This document shows, piece by piece, positions 1-9,394 of a stretch of DNA of 64,000 nt. A model generated the notes under the pieces. It did no database searches. It was given only the letters and a program-made list of their open reading frames with translations, and was not told where the DNA came from. A program made the translations under genes and the position numbers. Source of the DNA: Cellvibrio sp. pealriver. Its GTDB lineage: Bacteria; Pseudomonadota; Gammaproteobacteria; Pseudomonadales; Cellvibrionaceae. Each line of letters starts with the position of its first letter. Position 1 is the first letter of the stretch. The stretch covers positions 2,509,149 to 2,573,148 of the forward strand of contig NZ_KQ236688.1 in NCBI RefSeq assembly GCF_001183545.1, given 5' to 3'.

Positions 1-119
1 TTATAATATGCTCTCTCAAGAGATTTACCGCGCTCCCGATAAAGAGTAAGTGTAAGTCGGTGACCAAAGAAGACACCGATCAACGCACCCAAGATACCAA
101 TTAGCAAATTGTCTATCAT
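1..119 (-). CDS. Partial small membrane protein (cut by window edge)
   Basis: An open frame starts at an ATG at 117-119 (minus strand) and runs off the left edge after 39 codons without a stop. A purine-rich GAGGGAA ribosome binding site lies just upstream of the ATG. The visible residues begin MIDNLLIGILGALIGVFFGH, a short hydrophobic N-terminal segment followed by a basic stretch, as in a single-pass inner-membrane protein. The family is not recognisable from this fragment. Confidence 0.5.
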   Translation of the reverse strand, partial: MIDNLLIGILGALIGVFFGHRLTLTLYRERGKSLERAYY

Positions 120-434
120 TATATGAATTTCCCTCTAGCTTCCTGCATGAATACTTTATTAATAACAATGCGTTTTTAGTTTTTTGCTAAAACACGTAGA
201 TTGCGCTTAAATAAGTTGCCGGTGCGCTTGCGGACCGCAACATTCGCAATAGCAAATTCGACATTTTTTTGCGAAAAAGACAATCAACTAGGCACGTATT
301 TTGGTTTTGATGGTTGCGGATACATAGCCATGCTGCCGTTCGTTCTCACTGGCAACCTACTCGTGCCAAGCTTCGAACATTCGGCTTGATACCACACAAA
401 TTATCAAACCACCATTACCCCTAATTACACAACC
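120..434. other. Intergenic region, no gene seen
   Basis: This stretch separates two minus-strand genes. A 62-codon frame with a TTG start at 201-389 is open, but it has no ribosome binding site and no recognisable domain, so it is not called. I see no strong hairpin, tRNA or known operator here. Confidence 0.4.
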
Positions 435-1049
435 TCACCCCTTCTTACGCCCCATAAAAAACCACATAAACGCACCAAAAAACAGGCCGCCTATGGTATT
501 AATGATCGCAAGGAAAATAAACTTATCTAGTGTTATTCCCCCACGGAAATATTCCGCAGAGACAAAAAATGCGAGCATCAATAAACCAAATGATGCACCC
601 ATTTTTATCCAGGTAAATTTATTAATAGGGTTAGCCATATTGGCCTCTGCTTTTTTGAAGCGCGAAAGTTCGTAGGCGATGTATTTTTGTTCGTAGATTT
701 TTTTAAGGGGGAACCAAATAGGAGAAAGCACGGCAAGCAAAATCAGGCTGAACACATTCCATAAGCAGGGAATTTTTTGTTCGCAATTAGGGCAAATTAA
801 ACCCAGCCAATGGCCGAAAGCATTACCCTTTCCCCAAAGCTTTCCATGGTGAATAGCTCCACACGAAGGGCATGGAACATAATTGCGATCGACCAGCGGG
901 GCATTGCTGGTTTTGTCGATCAGTGTGACTTTGGGGATGCGCTGGCCGAGAATGACTTCGTTAATTGCCAAGCCGGGATTCAAGATCCAATGCAGCAACA
1001 AAGGATTGGGAAGTTTTTGAACGCTGTATTTATTTTCATCGTATGCCAT
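435..1049 (-). CDS. Zinc-ribbon membrane protein, function unknown
   Basis: The product is 204 aa when started at the ATG at 1049, which has a good AAGGAG site upstream. An in-frame ATG ten codons earlier has no comparable site. Residues 60-89 hold two Cys-x2-Cys knuckles (C60/C63 and C86/C89) that should bind one zinc ion, with a His-rich segment between. Hydrophobic helices lie at about 97-115, 147-167 and 177-200, and the tail ends in RKKG. This suggests a cytoplasmic zinc ribbon on a three-helix inner-membrane anchor. I do not recognise a named family and assign no function. Confidence 0.7.
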   Translation of the reverse strand: MAYDENKYSVQKLPNPLLLHWILNPGLAINEVILGQRIPKVTLIDKTSNAPLVDRNYVPCPSCGAIHHGKLWGKGNAFGHWLGLICPNCEQKIPCLWNVFSLILLAVLSPIWFPLKKIYEQKYIAYELSRFKKAEANMANPINKFTWIKMGASFGLLMLAFFVSAEYFRGGITLDKFIFLAIINTIGGLFFGAFMWFFMGRKKG

Positions 1050-1398
1050 GGGTGTGCTCCTTGTGTTCTGGCATTTCATTTGATGCTACGCCCCTTTGCC
1101 AATCCGCCTCTTTACACAGCAAGCGGTAAAATTTTCAACGGTTAAATAGCGCGCCAAGGATGACTTAGTTCAATGCCTGATTCAACTCAACCAAACCAAT
1201 AGGCATGCTTACCCCCCAGCTTAAGCCCTCCCTTTTCAAGCACTTTATTCAACCCAACCCCACTAACAACATGAATAATATTCACCTTTTCATGAATTAT
1301 TATCGTTTTTGTTCATGCAGTCATTCCAGTATAAAGACAACCTGTACTTAACCAGAGCCAAAATCACCCTTGCCTCTTAATCAGGTTGCGACATTGCC
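1050..1398. other. Intergenic region with MetR-type operator
   Basis: This 349-bp divergent region lies between the zinc-ribbon gene and mesX. Its notable content is the MetR-like palindrome at 1272-1284 and a weaker half-matching copy at 1293-1305. The rest is AT-rich, fitting a promoter region for mesX. I did not find a confident -35/-10 pair. Confidence 0.45.
1272..1284. promoter_or_regulatory. Putative MetR binding site
   Basis: The sequence TGAATAATATTCA is a perfect palindrome of the form TGAA-N5-TTCA, which is the E. coli MetR consensus. It lies 115 bp upstream of the first gene of a methionine synthase pair. Nine bp further on, 1293-1305 matches the left half only, in line with the paired sites often seen for MetR. 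Methionine-pathway control is inferred from the site plus the gene. Confidence 0.6.
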
Positions 1399-2382
1399 AT
1401 GAACAACGATTTTACTTTTAACATCAAAAGCATTTGTTTCGATGAGAACTATCATCCGGCAGACAATACGCGGGCCACGACTAACTTTGCCAATTTGGCG
1501 AGGGGTACCAGCCGGCAGGAGAATTTACGCAATGCGCTGACGATGATTGATAACCGCTTTAATGCCTTGGCACATTGGGATAACCCCAAGGGGGATCGCT
1601 ATTCGCTGGAGTTGGAAATTATTTCAGTGGAAATGGACCTTGAGCGCACGGGAAAAGGCGACGCTTTCCCTGCGATTGAAATATTGAAAACCACTATTCT
1701 GGATCACTACAACAACCGGCGCATTGAAGGCATTGTGGGGAATAATTTTTCGTCTTATGTGCGCGATTATGACTTTAGTGTGCTGCTGTTAGAGCACAAC
1801 AAAAACCAAACCACATTCAGCATTCCCGATAATTTTGGCGATTTACACGGCAAGCTGTTCAAACACTTTGTGAACTCGACGACTTACAAATCGCATTTTA
1901 ATAAACCACCGGTGATCTGCCTGAGTGTTTCCGATAACAAAACCTACAAACGCACTGAAAACCAGCACCCGGTGCTGGGCGTTGAATACACGCCTAATGA
2001 ATCATCTTTAACTGAACAGTATTTTAAAAAGATGGGCTTGGCGGTGCGCTATTTTATGCCGCCCAATAGCGTCGCACCCTTTGCGTTTTATTTCTTTGGG
2101 GATTTGCTGGTGGATTACACCAACCTTGAGTTGATCAGCACCATTAGCACCATGGAAACTTTTCAAAAAATATATCGCCCTGAAATTTATAACGCCAATG
2201 CAGTAGCGGGAGCCTATTACAAACCCAATTTAAAAAATCAGGATTATTCATTAACCAAAGTGGTGTATGACCGCGAGGAACGCAGCCGGTTGGCTATTGA
2301 ACAGGGGAAATTTGCTGAAAAAAAATTTATCAAACCCTATCAACGCATTCTTGAGCAATGGTCAGCTAACTACGCGTTTTAA
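1399..2382 (+). CDS. mesX: MesX (DUF1852), putative oxygenase partner of MesD
   Basis: This 327-aa protein matches the DUF1852 family in length and in its N-terminal FNIKSICFDENYHPADNTR region. DUF1852 genes sit beside short MetE-like proteins. Published genetics named the pair MesX/MesD: MesD makes methionine without folate and needs MesX and oxygen. No signal peptide or membrane segment is visible, so it should be cytoplasmic. It is 106 bp upstream of mesD on the same strand, with a small palindromic repeat between them. The ribosome binding site is weak. The family is clear; the oxygenase role comes from the literature and is not visible as a motif here. Confidence 0.85.
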   Translation: MNNDFTFNIKSICFDENYHPADNTRATTNFANLARGTSRQENLRNALTMIDNRFNALAHWDNPKGDRYSLELEIISVEMDLERTGKGDAFPAIEILKTTILDHYNNRRIEGIVGNNFSSYVRDYDFSVLLLEHNKNQTTFSIPDNFGDLHGKLFKHFVNSTTYKSHFNKPPVICLSVSDNKTYKRTENQHPVLGVEYTPNESSLTEQYFKKMGLAVRYFMPPNSVAPFAFYFFGDLLVDYTNLELISTISTMETFQKIYRPEIYNANAVAGAYYKPNLKNQDYSLTKVVYDREERSRLAIEQGKFAEKKFIKPYQRILEQWSANYAF

Positions 2383-2408
2383 TTCGCCACACTGTTAATT
2401 TTTTTTGG

Positions 2409-2428
2409 ATACCCGCATTTGCGGGTAT
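2409..2428. repeat. REP-like palindrome
   Basis: A 9-bp perfect inverted repeat (ATACCCGCA, loop TT, TGCGGGTAT) is followed by GACGGGAAG. A related copy is at 31703-31720, where GGATTCC...GGGAATGACG keeps the same frame of bases. Short extragenic palindromes of this kind are common in gammaproteobacteria. It lies between mesX and mesD and could form a hairpin in their shared transcript. Confidence 0.65.
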
Positions 2429-2488
2429 GACGGGAAGTGAATATTTCAAAGCTTCCCGATAATTTTTAAATAGACAAGATTATTCACT

Positions 2489-3517
2489 ATGAAAACATTA
2501 TTGCCCACATCCACCGCTGGCAGCTTACCCAAGCCCTCCTGGCTTGCGCAGCCTGAAACACTTTGGTCGCCCTGGAAATTGCAAGGTGATGAATTATTGG
2601 AAGGCAAAAAAGACGCGCTGCGTTTGTCATTGCAGGAACAGCAACAGGCGGGGATTGATATTGTTGGTGATGGCGAGCAATCGCGCCAACATTTTGTGAC
2701 GACCTTTATTGAGCACCTGAGCGGCGTTGATTTTGCGCAGCGCGAAACGGTGAGAATTCGCAATCGTTATGATGCAAGCGTACCCACGGTAGTGGGAGAT
2801 GTGTCGCGCCAGAAGCCGGTGTTTGTTGAAGACGCAAAATTTCTGCGCACACAAACCACACACCCCATTAAATGGGCCCTGCCCGGCCCGATGACCATGA
2901 TTGATACTCTCTACGATGGCCATTACAAAAGCCGCGAAAAACTGGCTTGGGAATTCGCCAAAATTCTCAACCAGGAAGCGAAAGAATTAGAGGCAGCGGG
3001 CGTGGATATAATCCAGTTTGATGAACCTGCTTTTAATGTGTTTTTTGATGAGGTGAATGACTGGGGCATTGCCATCTTGGAACGCGCGCGCGAAGGGCTT
3101 AAATGCGAAACTGCCGTACATATTTGTTATGGGTACGGTATTAAAGCCAATACCGAATGGAAAAAAACGCTGGGTTCTGAGTGGCGACAATACGAAGAAA
3201 TTTTTCCCAAACTACAAAAATCCAATATCGATATTATCTCGCTGGAATGCCACAACTCGCGCGTGCCGATGGAATTACTTGAACTGATTCGCGGCAAAAA
3301 AGTGATGGTAGGTGCGATTGACGTAGCCACCAACACCATCGAAACGCCCGAAGAAGTCGCTGCTACTTTACGCAAAGCATTGCAGTTTGTTGATGCCGAC
3401 AAACTCTGCCCTTGCACCAACTGTGGCATGGCACCGCTGCCCCGCCAGGTCGCGCTGGGGAAACTCAAAGCATTAAGCGCAGGCGCGGATATTGTGCGCA
3501 AGGAACTCGCGCGTTAA
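2489..3517 (+). CDS. mesD: MesD, folate-independent methionine synthase (core MetE family)
   Basis: This 342-aa protein corresponds to the C-terminal catalytic half of MetE only. The zinc ligands expected from MetE are visible: H211-x-C213 (VHICYG), E253 (SLECHN) and C312 (CTNCGMAPLPR). The N-terminal folate-binding half is absent, so a methyl donor other than methyltetrahydrofolate polyglutamate must be used. The neighbour mesX (DUF1852) places it in the MesD class, which is described as requiring MesX and oxygen. It is cytoplasmic, with no signal peptide. It makes methionine from homocysteine, and the upstream MetR-like site agrees. Family confidence is high; the methyl donor is unknown. 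Confidence 0.88.
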   Translation: MKTLLPTSTAGSLPKPSWLAQPETLWSPWKLQGDELLEGKKDALRLSLQEQQQAGIDIVGDGEQSRQHFVTTFIEHLSGVDFAQRETVRIRNRYDASVPTVVGDVSRQKPVFVEDAKFLRTQTTHPIKWALPGPMTMIDTLYDGHYKSREKLAWEFAKILNQEAKELEAAGVDIIQFDEPAFNVFFDEVNDWGIAILERAREGLKCETAVHICYGYGIKANTEWKKTLGSEWRQYEEIFPKLQKSNIDIISLECHNSRVPMELLELIRGKKVMVGAIDVATNTIETPEEVAATLRKALQFVDADKLCPCTNCGMAPLPRQVALGKLKALSAGADIVRKELAR

Positions 3518-3536
3518 TACAAATCCGGCAGTTGGC

Positions 3537-3577
3537 AGGTTGGGTCGGGCCGCGCAGGCAGCAATGCCGCCCAACCT
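3537..3577. terminator. Inverted repeat between convergent genes
   Basis: AGGTTGGG at 3537-3544 pairs with CCCAACCT at 3570-3577 around a 25-base loop. A second small palindrome (AGGCTGCAGCCT) is at 3586-3597. Position between the convergent mesD and AraC genes suggests termination in both directions, but there is no T tract, so the call is tentative. Confidence 0.35.
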
Positions 3578-3603
3578 CAACATGTAGGCTGCAGCCTGCA
3601 GAC

Positions 3604-4428
3604 TCACGAATTTTCTTTCAACCACTGCATTGGCGATACGCCGCATTGCGATTTAAACGCGCGCGATAGCGCCGCTTCACTGCTGTACCCGGCTTCTTCT
3701 GCAATTAATCGCAGCGACTGCCCTTTCTTCAACCATTTCTGTACCAGACCAATACGCCAGCGCTGTAAATAATTAGCGGGCGTATCGCCTACGGCATCGC
3801 GGAATTGATTGGAGAAAACACTGCGCGACATGCCCGCAATTTTTGCCAAGCGTTCGACCGACCAATCCTCTTCCGGTTTTTCATGCATCGCCACTATGGC
3901 GCGTCGCAGTTGTGTATGTGCAAGGCCGGCTAACAATCCTAATTGTGGATTGTTACTTTCCATCAACTCGCGCAATAACTGAATCAAAATCACTTCAAAC
4001 AAACGGTCGAGCACGGTCTGCCGACCACAATTGTTGGCTTCGGCTTCTGCAAACAAAAGTGAGAGCAGCGCGACACTGTGAGGCAACTGTGCGAGCGGAA
4101 TACAGATGCACGCAGGCAATGCATTCAGCAGCGGGTTGGCCGAGCCGCCTTCAAATAAAATATTCGCGCACACAAAGTCGGCACCATGTTCGCTGTCGGT
4201 CACAAAGCTGTGGGGCGTGGGGCGCGGATAAAACAGCAGGCTCGGCTCCTCCAGCTCATAGGCCTTGGTACTCCCATGCCATACCTCGGCTTTGCCCCGC
4301 CTTAATAGATGCAGTTGGCCATAGGGTTTGCTGCCATCCAGCGTGTTAATGCCGCACAGCGGGCCGGCTTGGAAGGTTTGGGCGCTTATCGCAAAGTGCC
4401 CTAGAAGTGCTGCGAGACGATCAACCAT
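3604..4428 (-). CDS. AraC-family transcriptional regulator
   Basis: Starting at the ATG at 4428 gives 274 aa beginning MVDRLAALLGHF. The longer frame to 4515 is unlikely because the normal family start is here. The N-terminal half is a cupin-type sensor with a proline/histidine stretch (FYPRPTPHSF). The last ~100 residues hold the two AraC helix-turn-helices (SVERLAKIAGMSRSVFSNQF and LRLIAEEAGYSSEAALSRAF). It is divergent from ohr across a 123-bp gap, so it probably controls ohr and perhaps the hydrolase after it. Ohr genes are usually controlled by MarR-type OhrR, so an AraC partner is unusual. The effector is unknown. Confidence 0.85.
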   Translation of the reverse strand: MVDRLAALLGHFAISAQTFQAGPLCGINTLDGSKPYGQLHLLRRGKAEVWHGSTKAYELEEPSLLFYPRPTPHSFVTDSEHGADFVCANILFEGGSANPLLNALPACICIPLAQLPHSVALLSLLFAEAEANNCGRQTVLDRLFEVILIQLLRELMESNNPQLGLLAGLAHTQLRRAIVAMHEKPEEDWSVERLAKIAGMSRSVFSNQFRDAVGDTPANYLQRWRIGLVQKWLKKGQSLRLIAEEAGYSSEAALSRAFKSQCGVSPMQWLKENS

Positions 4429-4551
4429 AAAAATACGATTTGTTAAAAATTGAAGACTAATTGTATCAATTCGTACCTTCTTGTCCAGCACAATGCTCCT
4501 CGTTGACACACACAACGACTTTTACCCAACACCCCATCAGGAGCACAGATT

Positions 4552-4983
4552 ATGAAACCTTCAAACATCCTCTATACCGCAAACGTTGTTTCAACCGGTG
4601 GCCGCGAAGGCCGTTCGGAATCCAATGACGGCGCGCTGTCGGTACAACTTTCTACCCCCAAAGCACTCGGCGGTGCGGGTGGTTCAGGTACCAACCCCGA
4701 GCAGTTGTTCGCCGCTGGTTACTCTGCCTGCTTTTTAGGTGCACTCAAATTTGTCGCTGGCCAAGCGCGCATTCAAATTCCGGCCAGCGCACAAATCGCA
4801 GCAGAAGTGGGCATCGGCCCCATCCCAACCGGTTTTGCACTGCGCGTTAAATTGGAAATTTCACTGCCCGGATTGCCTTTGGCGCAAGCGCAAGAGTTGG
4901 TTGAAAAGGCGCATCAGGTTTGCCCTTACTCGAATGCAACTCGCGGCAATATCGATGTCGAGTTAGTGGTTATCGAACAGTAA
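4552..4983 (+). CDS. ohr: Organic hydroperoxide resistance protein Ohr
   Basis: This 143-aa protein is a full-length Ohr of the OsmC superfamily. Ohr reduces organic and fatty acid hydroperoxides with dihydrolipoamide or related dithiols in the cytoplasm. The two redox cysteines are present: C60 in the GYSACF motif and C124 in VCPYS. The N-terminal GGREGRSESNDG loop that carries the family arginine is intact. It has an AGGAG site. It stands first in a two-gene unit with the secreted alpha/beta hydrolase at 5053, and diverges from an AraC regulator. Confidence 0.92.
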   Translation: MKPSNILYTANVVSTGGREGRSESNDGALSVQLSTPKALGGAGGSGTNPEQLFAAGYSACFLGALKFVAGQARIQIPASAQIAAEVGIGPIPTGFALRVKLEISLPGLPLAQAQELVEKAHQVCPYSNATRGNIDVELVVIEQ

Positions 4984-5052
4984 TTTCACACATAACGTTT
5001 TAACAAACTCACACACACTCTTTTACGACCTGAAAAAATTTGGAGCTTGATC

Positions 5053-5985
5053 ATGAAAAAAATTATTCACATCTTGAGCGCTTTTGTTATCACCACCGCA
5101 ACGTCTTTTGTCGCTCTGCAAGCACATGCAGAAACAAAAGTTGCACACACCGCAAGCACAGTGACCACACGCGACGGCGTAGAAATTTATTACAAAGATT
5201 GGGGGCCTAAAAATGGCCAAGTGGTGATGTTCAGCCACGGCTGGCCGCTGAGTTCCGACAGTTGGGAATCGCAAATGCAATTCCTGGCAGAGAAAGGTTA
5301 CCGCGTTATTGCGCATGACCGACGTGGTCACGGCCGCTCCAGCCAACCATGGGAGGGTAATGATATGGATCATTACGCCGATGATTTGGCTGATGTGATT
5401 AGCGCGCTTAAGGTTGATGATGTCACGCTGGTAGGTTTCTCCACCGGCGGTGGTGAAGTGGCTCGTTATATCGGCCGCCACGGCACCGAACAGATTAAAA
5501 AGGCTGTGCTTGTCAGCGCCGTACCGCCGATTATGTTGAAAACCGAAAGCAATCCCAACGGGTTACCGCTGTCGGTATTTGACGGCTTGCGCAAAGCCTC
5601 TAACGACAACCGCTCACAATTATATTTGGATATCGCCTCTGGCCCGTTCTTTGGATTTAACCGCCCCGGCGCAAAACCTTCAGCAGGTTTAATCCAATCT
5701 TTCTGGAGACAAGGCATGTTGGCCGGCGCAAAAAATACCTACGATTCCATCGCGGCATTTTCAGCAACGGACTTCAGAAGTGACCTTGCCAAGTTTGATA
5801 TACCTACGTTAGTAATCCACGGCGACGATGATCAAATCGTACCGATTGAAACCTCGGGCAAAGCGTCGGCAGCATTGATTAAAGGTGCAAAATTGTTGGT
5901 GTACCCCGGCGCTCCACACGGTTTGGCTGATACCCACAAAGATCGTTTGAATCAGGATTTGTTGGAATTCTTGCGCAACAAATAA
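5053..5985 (+). CDS. Secreted alpha/beta hydrolase, non-heme chloroperoxidase-like
   Basis: The start is the ATG at 5053 with GGAG seven bases upstream; a TTG two codons earlier is less likely. The 310-aa product has a signal peptide (about 1-26, cleaved after AHA) and the fold of cofactor-free haloperoxidases/perhydrolases. The triad is visible: S130 (GFSTGG), an aspartate in HGDDDQIVP (D260 likely) and H289 (GAPHG). HGWP at 62-65 forms the oxyanion region. Such enzymes are esterases that can make peracids from carboxylates and peroxide. Location just after ohr suggests a peroxide- or xenobiotic-linked role in the periplasm. This is inference; the natural substrate is unknown. Confidence 0.85.
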   Translation: MKKIIHILSAFVITTATSFVALQAHAETKVAHTASTVTTRDGVEIYYKDWGPKNGQVVMFSHGWPLSSDSWESQMQFLAEKGYRVIAHDRRGHGRSSQPWEGNDMDHYADDLADVISALKVDDVTLVGFSTGGGEVARYIGRHGTEQIKKAVLVSAVPPIMLKTESNPNGLPLSVFDGLRKASNDNRSQLYLDIASGPFFGFNRPGAKPSAGLIQSFWRQGMLAGAKNTYDSIAAFSATDFRSDLAKFDIPTLVIHGDDDQIVPIETSGKASAALIKGAKLLVYPGAPHGLADTHKDRLNQDLLEFLRNK

Positions 5986-6000
5986 CGTTTTAAAAAATAA

Positions 6001-6034
6001 AAAAGGTGATCGATTTATATGTCGGTCACCTTTT
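6001..6034. terminator. Bidirectional intrinsic terminator
   Basis: A long stem pairs AAAAGGTGATCG at 6001-6012 with CGGTCACCTTTT at 6023-6034 (one wobble), followed by a T-rich stretch. The A-rich left arm supplies T residues on the other strand. It lies between the convergent hydrolase and metallochaperone genes and can serve both. Confidence 0.85.
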
Positions 6035-6039
6035 TTATT

Positions 6040-7260
<1,221 letters not shown>

Positions 7261-7317
7261 GATCGGTTGCCTGATGTTTTTAGTGTCGCTATTTGTGCCA
7301 TCTGCACAAATGGAAAC

Positions 7318-7330
7318 GTTATAATATAAC
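7318..7330. promoter_or_regulatory. Putative Zur box
   Basis: GTTATAATATAAC is a perfect 13-bp palindrome that matches the core of the gammaproteobacterial Zur operator, and the flanks (GAAA on the left, A-rich on the right) fit too. It is 58 bp upstream of the COG0523 start codon, where a bound repressor would block the promoter. The divergent ada start is 168 bp away on the other side. Confidence 0.75.
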
Positions 7331-7402
7331 AAAATAATTCAAAAGGACAATCCGTAACACCGCCAATGCCACCTCAGCGACGGGCGGGAGCGGGCAGATT
7401 CG

Positions 7403-7419
7403 AATGTAAGCGCAAGATT
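7403..7419 (+). promoter_or_regulatory. Putative Ada box
   Basis: AATGTAAGCGCAAGATT closely matches the E. coli ada operator as I remember it, which has AAT followed by AAAGCGCAAGATT. It ends 78 bp before the ada start codon, a suitable distance for class I activation by methylated Ada. This site supports auto-activation even though the Ada protein here has lost half of its usual DNA-binding region. Confidence 0.65.
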
Positions 7420-7497
7420 TTGGCTGTTAAGAGGTGGGGATGGCGGTAGAGTAGATACCACTGAATACCTCTTAAACACCGCGATGATAAAAAAACG

Positions 7498-8466
7498 ATG
7501 ATCAAAGCCGCGAACAATACATTGAGCGATTCACAGCGCTGGCAACGGCTAGACAATCCAGGTGCTGCGGGGCAGTTTTTTTATGCGGTCATCACTACCG
7601 GCATTTACTGTCGCCCTGGCTGCCCGTCGCGCAGGCCCAACCGCGACAATGTGCGTTTTTTTAATCTGGCGACAGAGGCGGAACAAGCCGGGTTTCGTCC
7701 ATGCAAACGCTGCCACCCACAAAATGTCAGTGCCGATGGCCCGTTGCTGGAGCGCATTACACGTGTGTGCCGTTATATTGAAACCGCTGCAGACGAACCT
7801 TCGCTTGCGCAACTTGCTGAGTATGCGGGTGTGAGCCGCTATCATTTACAGCGGCAATTCAAAGCTATTACCGGCATTAGCCCAAAGGCCTATGCAAAAA
7901 CGCATCGCCATTTCGCGGATAAACCTATGAACAGTTCACGCAAATATCATGAAATGATTTCTTACTGCTGTAGCGCATCTTCACTTGGGCAATTGCTAGT
8001 TGCACGCAGCAGCAAAGGTATTTGCGCTATTTTGTTGGGCGATAATCCGCAAGAATTAGTGGCAGAATTGTCTACCCGTTTTCCTCATGCCGATCTGCAA
8101 GAACATACGCAGGATTTTTCCGACTCGCTCGCTCAGGTAGTTGCGTTGATTGAAAATCCCACACAACAACAAAACGCTGCGCAATTACCACTGGATATTC
8201 GCGGCACTTTATTCCAGCAACGCGTGTGGACATTACTGCAAGAAATACCTGCCGGTGAAACACGTAGTTATACCGATATTGCACATGCCATCGGCTCGCC
8301 CAAAGCCGTGCGCGCGGTTGCCAGCGCTTGTGCAGCCAATGCCTTAGCGATTGTCATTCCCTGCCATAGGGTGGTGCGCAGCGATGGCAACCTTGCAGGC
8401 TACCGCTGGGGATTAGCGCGAAAAAAAATCTTGCTGCAGCGTGAAGCAGATGCAAATCACACTTGA
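7498..8466 (+). CDS. ada: Ada: methylphosphotriester/O6-methylguanine repair protein, shortened DNA-binding domain
   Basis: The 322-aa product has the Ada zinc domain (C38, C42, C69, C72), one AraC helix-turn-helix at about 100-125, and the suicide methyltransferase domain with C289 in PCHRV. It repairs O6-methylguanine and methylphosphotriesters and activates the adaptive response. E. coli Ada is 354 aa with two helix-turn-helices; here the second is missing. After TGISPKAYAKTHRH a short linker (about 138-152) leads straight into the methyltransferase. No frameshift is needed, and both catalytic parts are intact. It overlaps alkA by 17 bp and has an Ada box upstream. The start has only a weak ribosome binding site. 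Confidence 0.9.
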   Translation: MIKAANNTLSDSQRWQRLDNPGAAGQFFYAVITTGIYCRPGCPSRRPNRDNVRFFNLATEAEQAGFRPCKRCHPQNVSADGPLLERITRVCRYIETAADEPSLAQLAEYAGVSRYHLQRQFKAITGISPKAYAKTHRHFADKPMNSSRKYHEMISYCCSASSLGQLLVARSSKGICAILLGDNPQELVAELSTRFPHADLQEHTQDFSDSLAQVVALIENPTQQQNAAQLPLDIRGTLFQQRVWTLLQEIPAGETRSYTDIAHAIGSPKAVRAVASACAANALAIVIPCHRVVRSDGNLAGYRWGLARKKILLQREADANHT

Positions 8467-9394
8467 GATACAACTGCCCGATAATTTTCGGCGCAATGAT
8501 TTTCTGTTATTCCACCAGCGCGATACGCACATGCTGGCAGAGCGCCGGGACAGCGACAACTTGTATAAAGGCATTATCTGGAACAACCTGCCCGCGTGTT
8601 TGCAATTTCATTTTCATGCGGGAAATTTTTTAACGCTGGGTTTGGATATCGATAGCGGGCGCAAAAAAATTGCCGTCGAAAACACCCGCACAGCGCTACA
8701 TCAACTTGCCACCCATATGTTGGGATTAAATCAACCCACCGCAGAATTTGAAGCTTTTGCTGCGCGGCACGCCGATGTGCGCCAGTTAATCGCACAGCAA
8801 TCCGGCCTGCGGGTTCCGCAAGCGGCATCGCCATTTGAAGCACTTAGCTGGGCAATCACGGGGCAGCAAATTAGTTTGGGAGCGGCTATTTCATTGCGTC
8901 GCAAATTAATCCAACGCGCAGGCGTAATGCATTCGTCCGGTATTTTGTGTTACCCGCAAGCAGAACAGATCCTGGCATTAACAGAAGACGATTTACGCGC
9001 GTGCAGCTTTTCCAAAACCAAAGCCAGCACCTTGCTTGCACTTGCCGCTGCCATTCAAAACGGCGCGTTACCCCTGCAGCAATGGCTGGTTAATTACTGG
9101 AACGGCGACTTGCTCGCAGCCGACGACATTTACGCGCAATTAATTAATCAGCGCGGCATAGGCCCATGGACAATTCATTACGCCCTGTTACGCGGGTTCG
9201 GCTATATGGATGGCTCATTGCATGGCGATGCGGCCGTGCGCCGCAATTTGCAGCAGCTACTGACCGCACAACAACAGTATCGCAGCACCGAAAAAATATC
9301 CCCTCAGGAAACCGAAGCATGGCTCGCTAAATTTTCGCCCTGGCGCGCCCTGGTAGCAGCACACTTGTGGGCGATGCAAGAGAAGCCTGTATAG
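8450..9394 (+). CDS. alkA: DNA-3-methyladenine glycosylase II
   Basis: This AlkA-like glycosylase is 314 aa from the ATG at 8450 (a GTG at 8441 is possible). It removes alkylated bases to start base-excision repair. The helix-hairpin-helix is visible as QRGIGPWT in the last third. The catalytic aspartate falls in SLHGDAAVRR, matching the E. coli LPDDYLIKQ position. The N-terminal part is the TATA-binding-like AlkA domain. The reading frame begins inside the end of ada, so the two are translationally coupled and share the Ada box. No separate promoter is evident. Confidence 0.9.
   Translation: MQITLEIQLPDNFRRNDFLLFHQRDTHMLAERRDSDNLYKGIIWNNLPACLQFHFHAGNFLTLGLDIDSGRKKIAVENTRTALHQLATHMLGLNQPTAEFEAFAARHADVRQLIAQQSGLRVPQAASPFEALSWAITGQQISLGAAISLRRKLIQRAGVMHSSGILCYPQAEQILALTEDDLRACSFSKTKASTLLALAAAIQNGALPLQQWLVNYWNGDLLAADDIYAQLINQRGIGPWTIHYALLRGFGYMDGSLHGDAAVRRNLQQLLTAQQQYRSTEKISPQETEAWLAKFSPWRALVAAHLWAMQEKPV

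Noticed and set aside
201..389. 62-codon plus-strand frame with TTG start
   Set aside because: No ribosome binding site, no recognisable domain, and it lies in a spacer between minus-strand genes.
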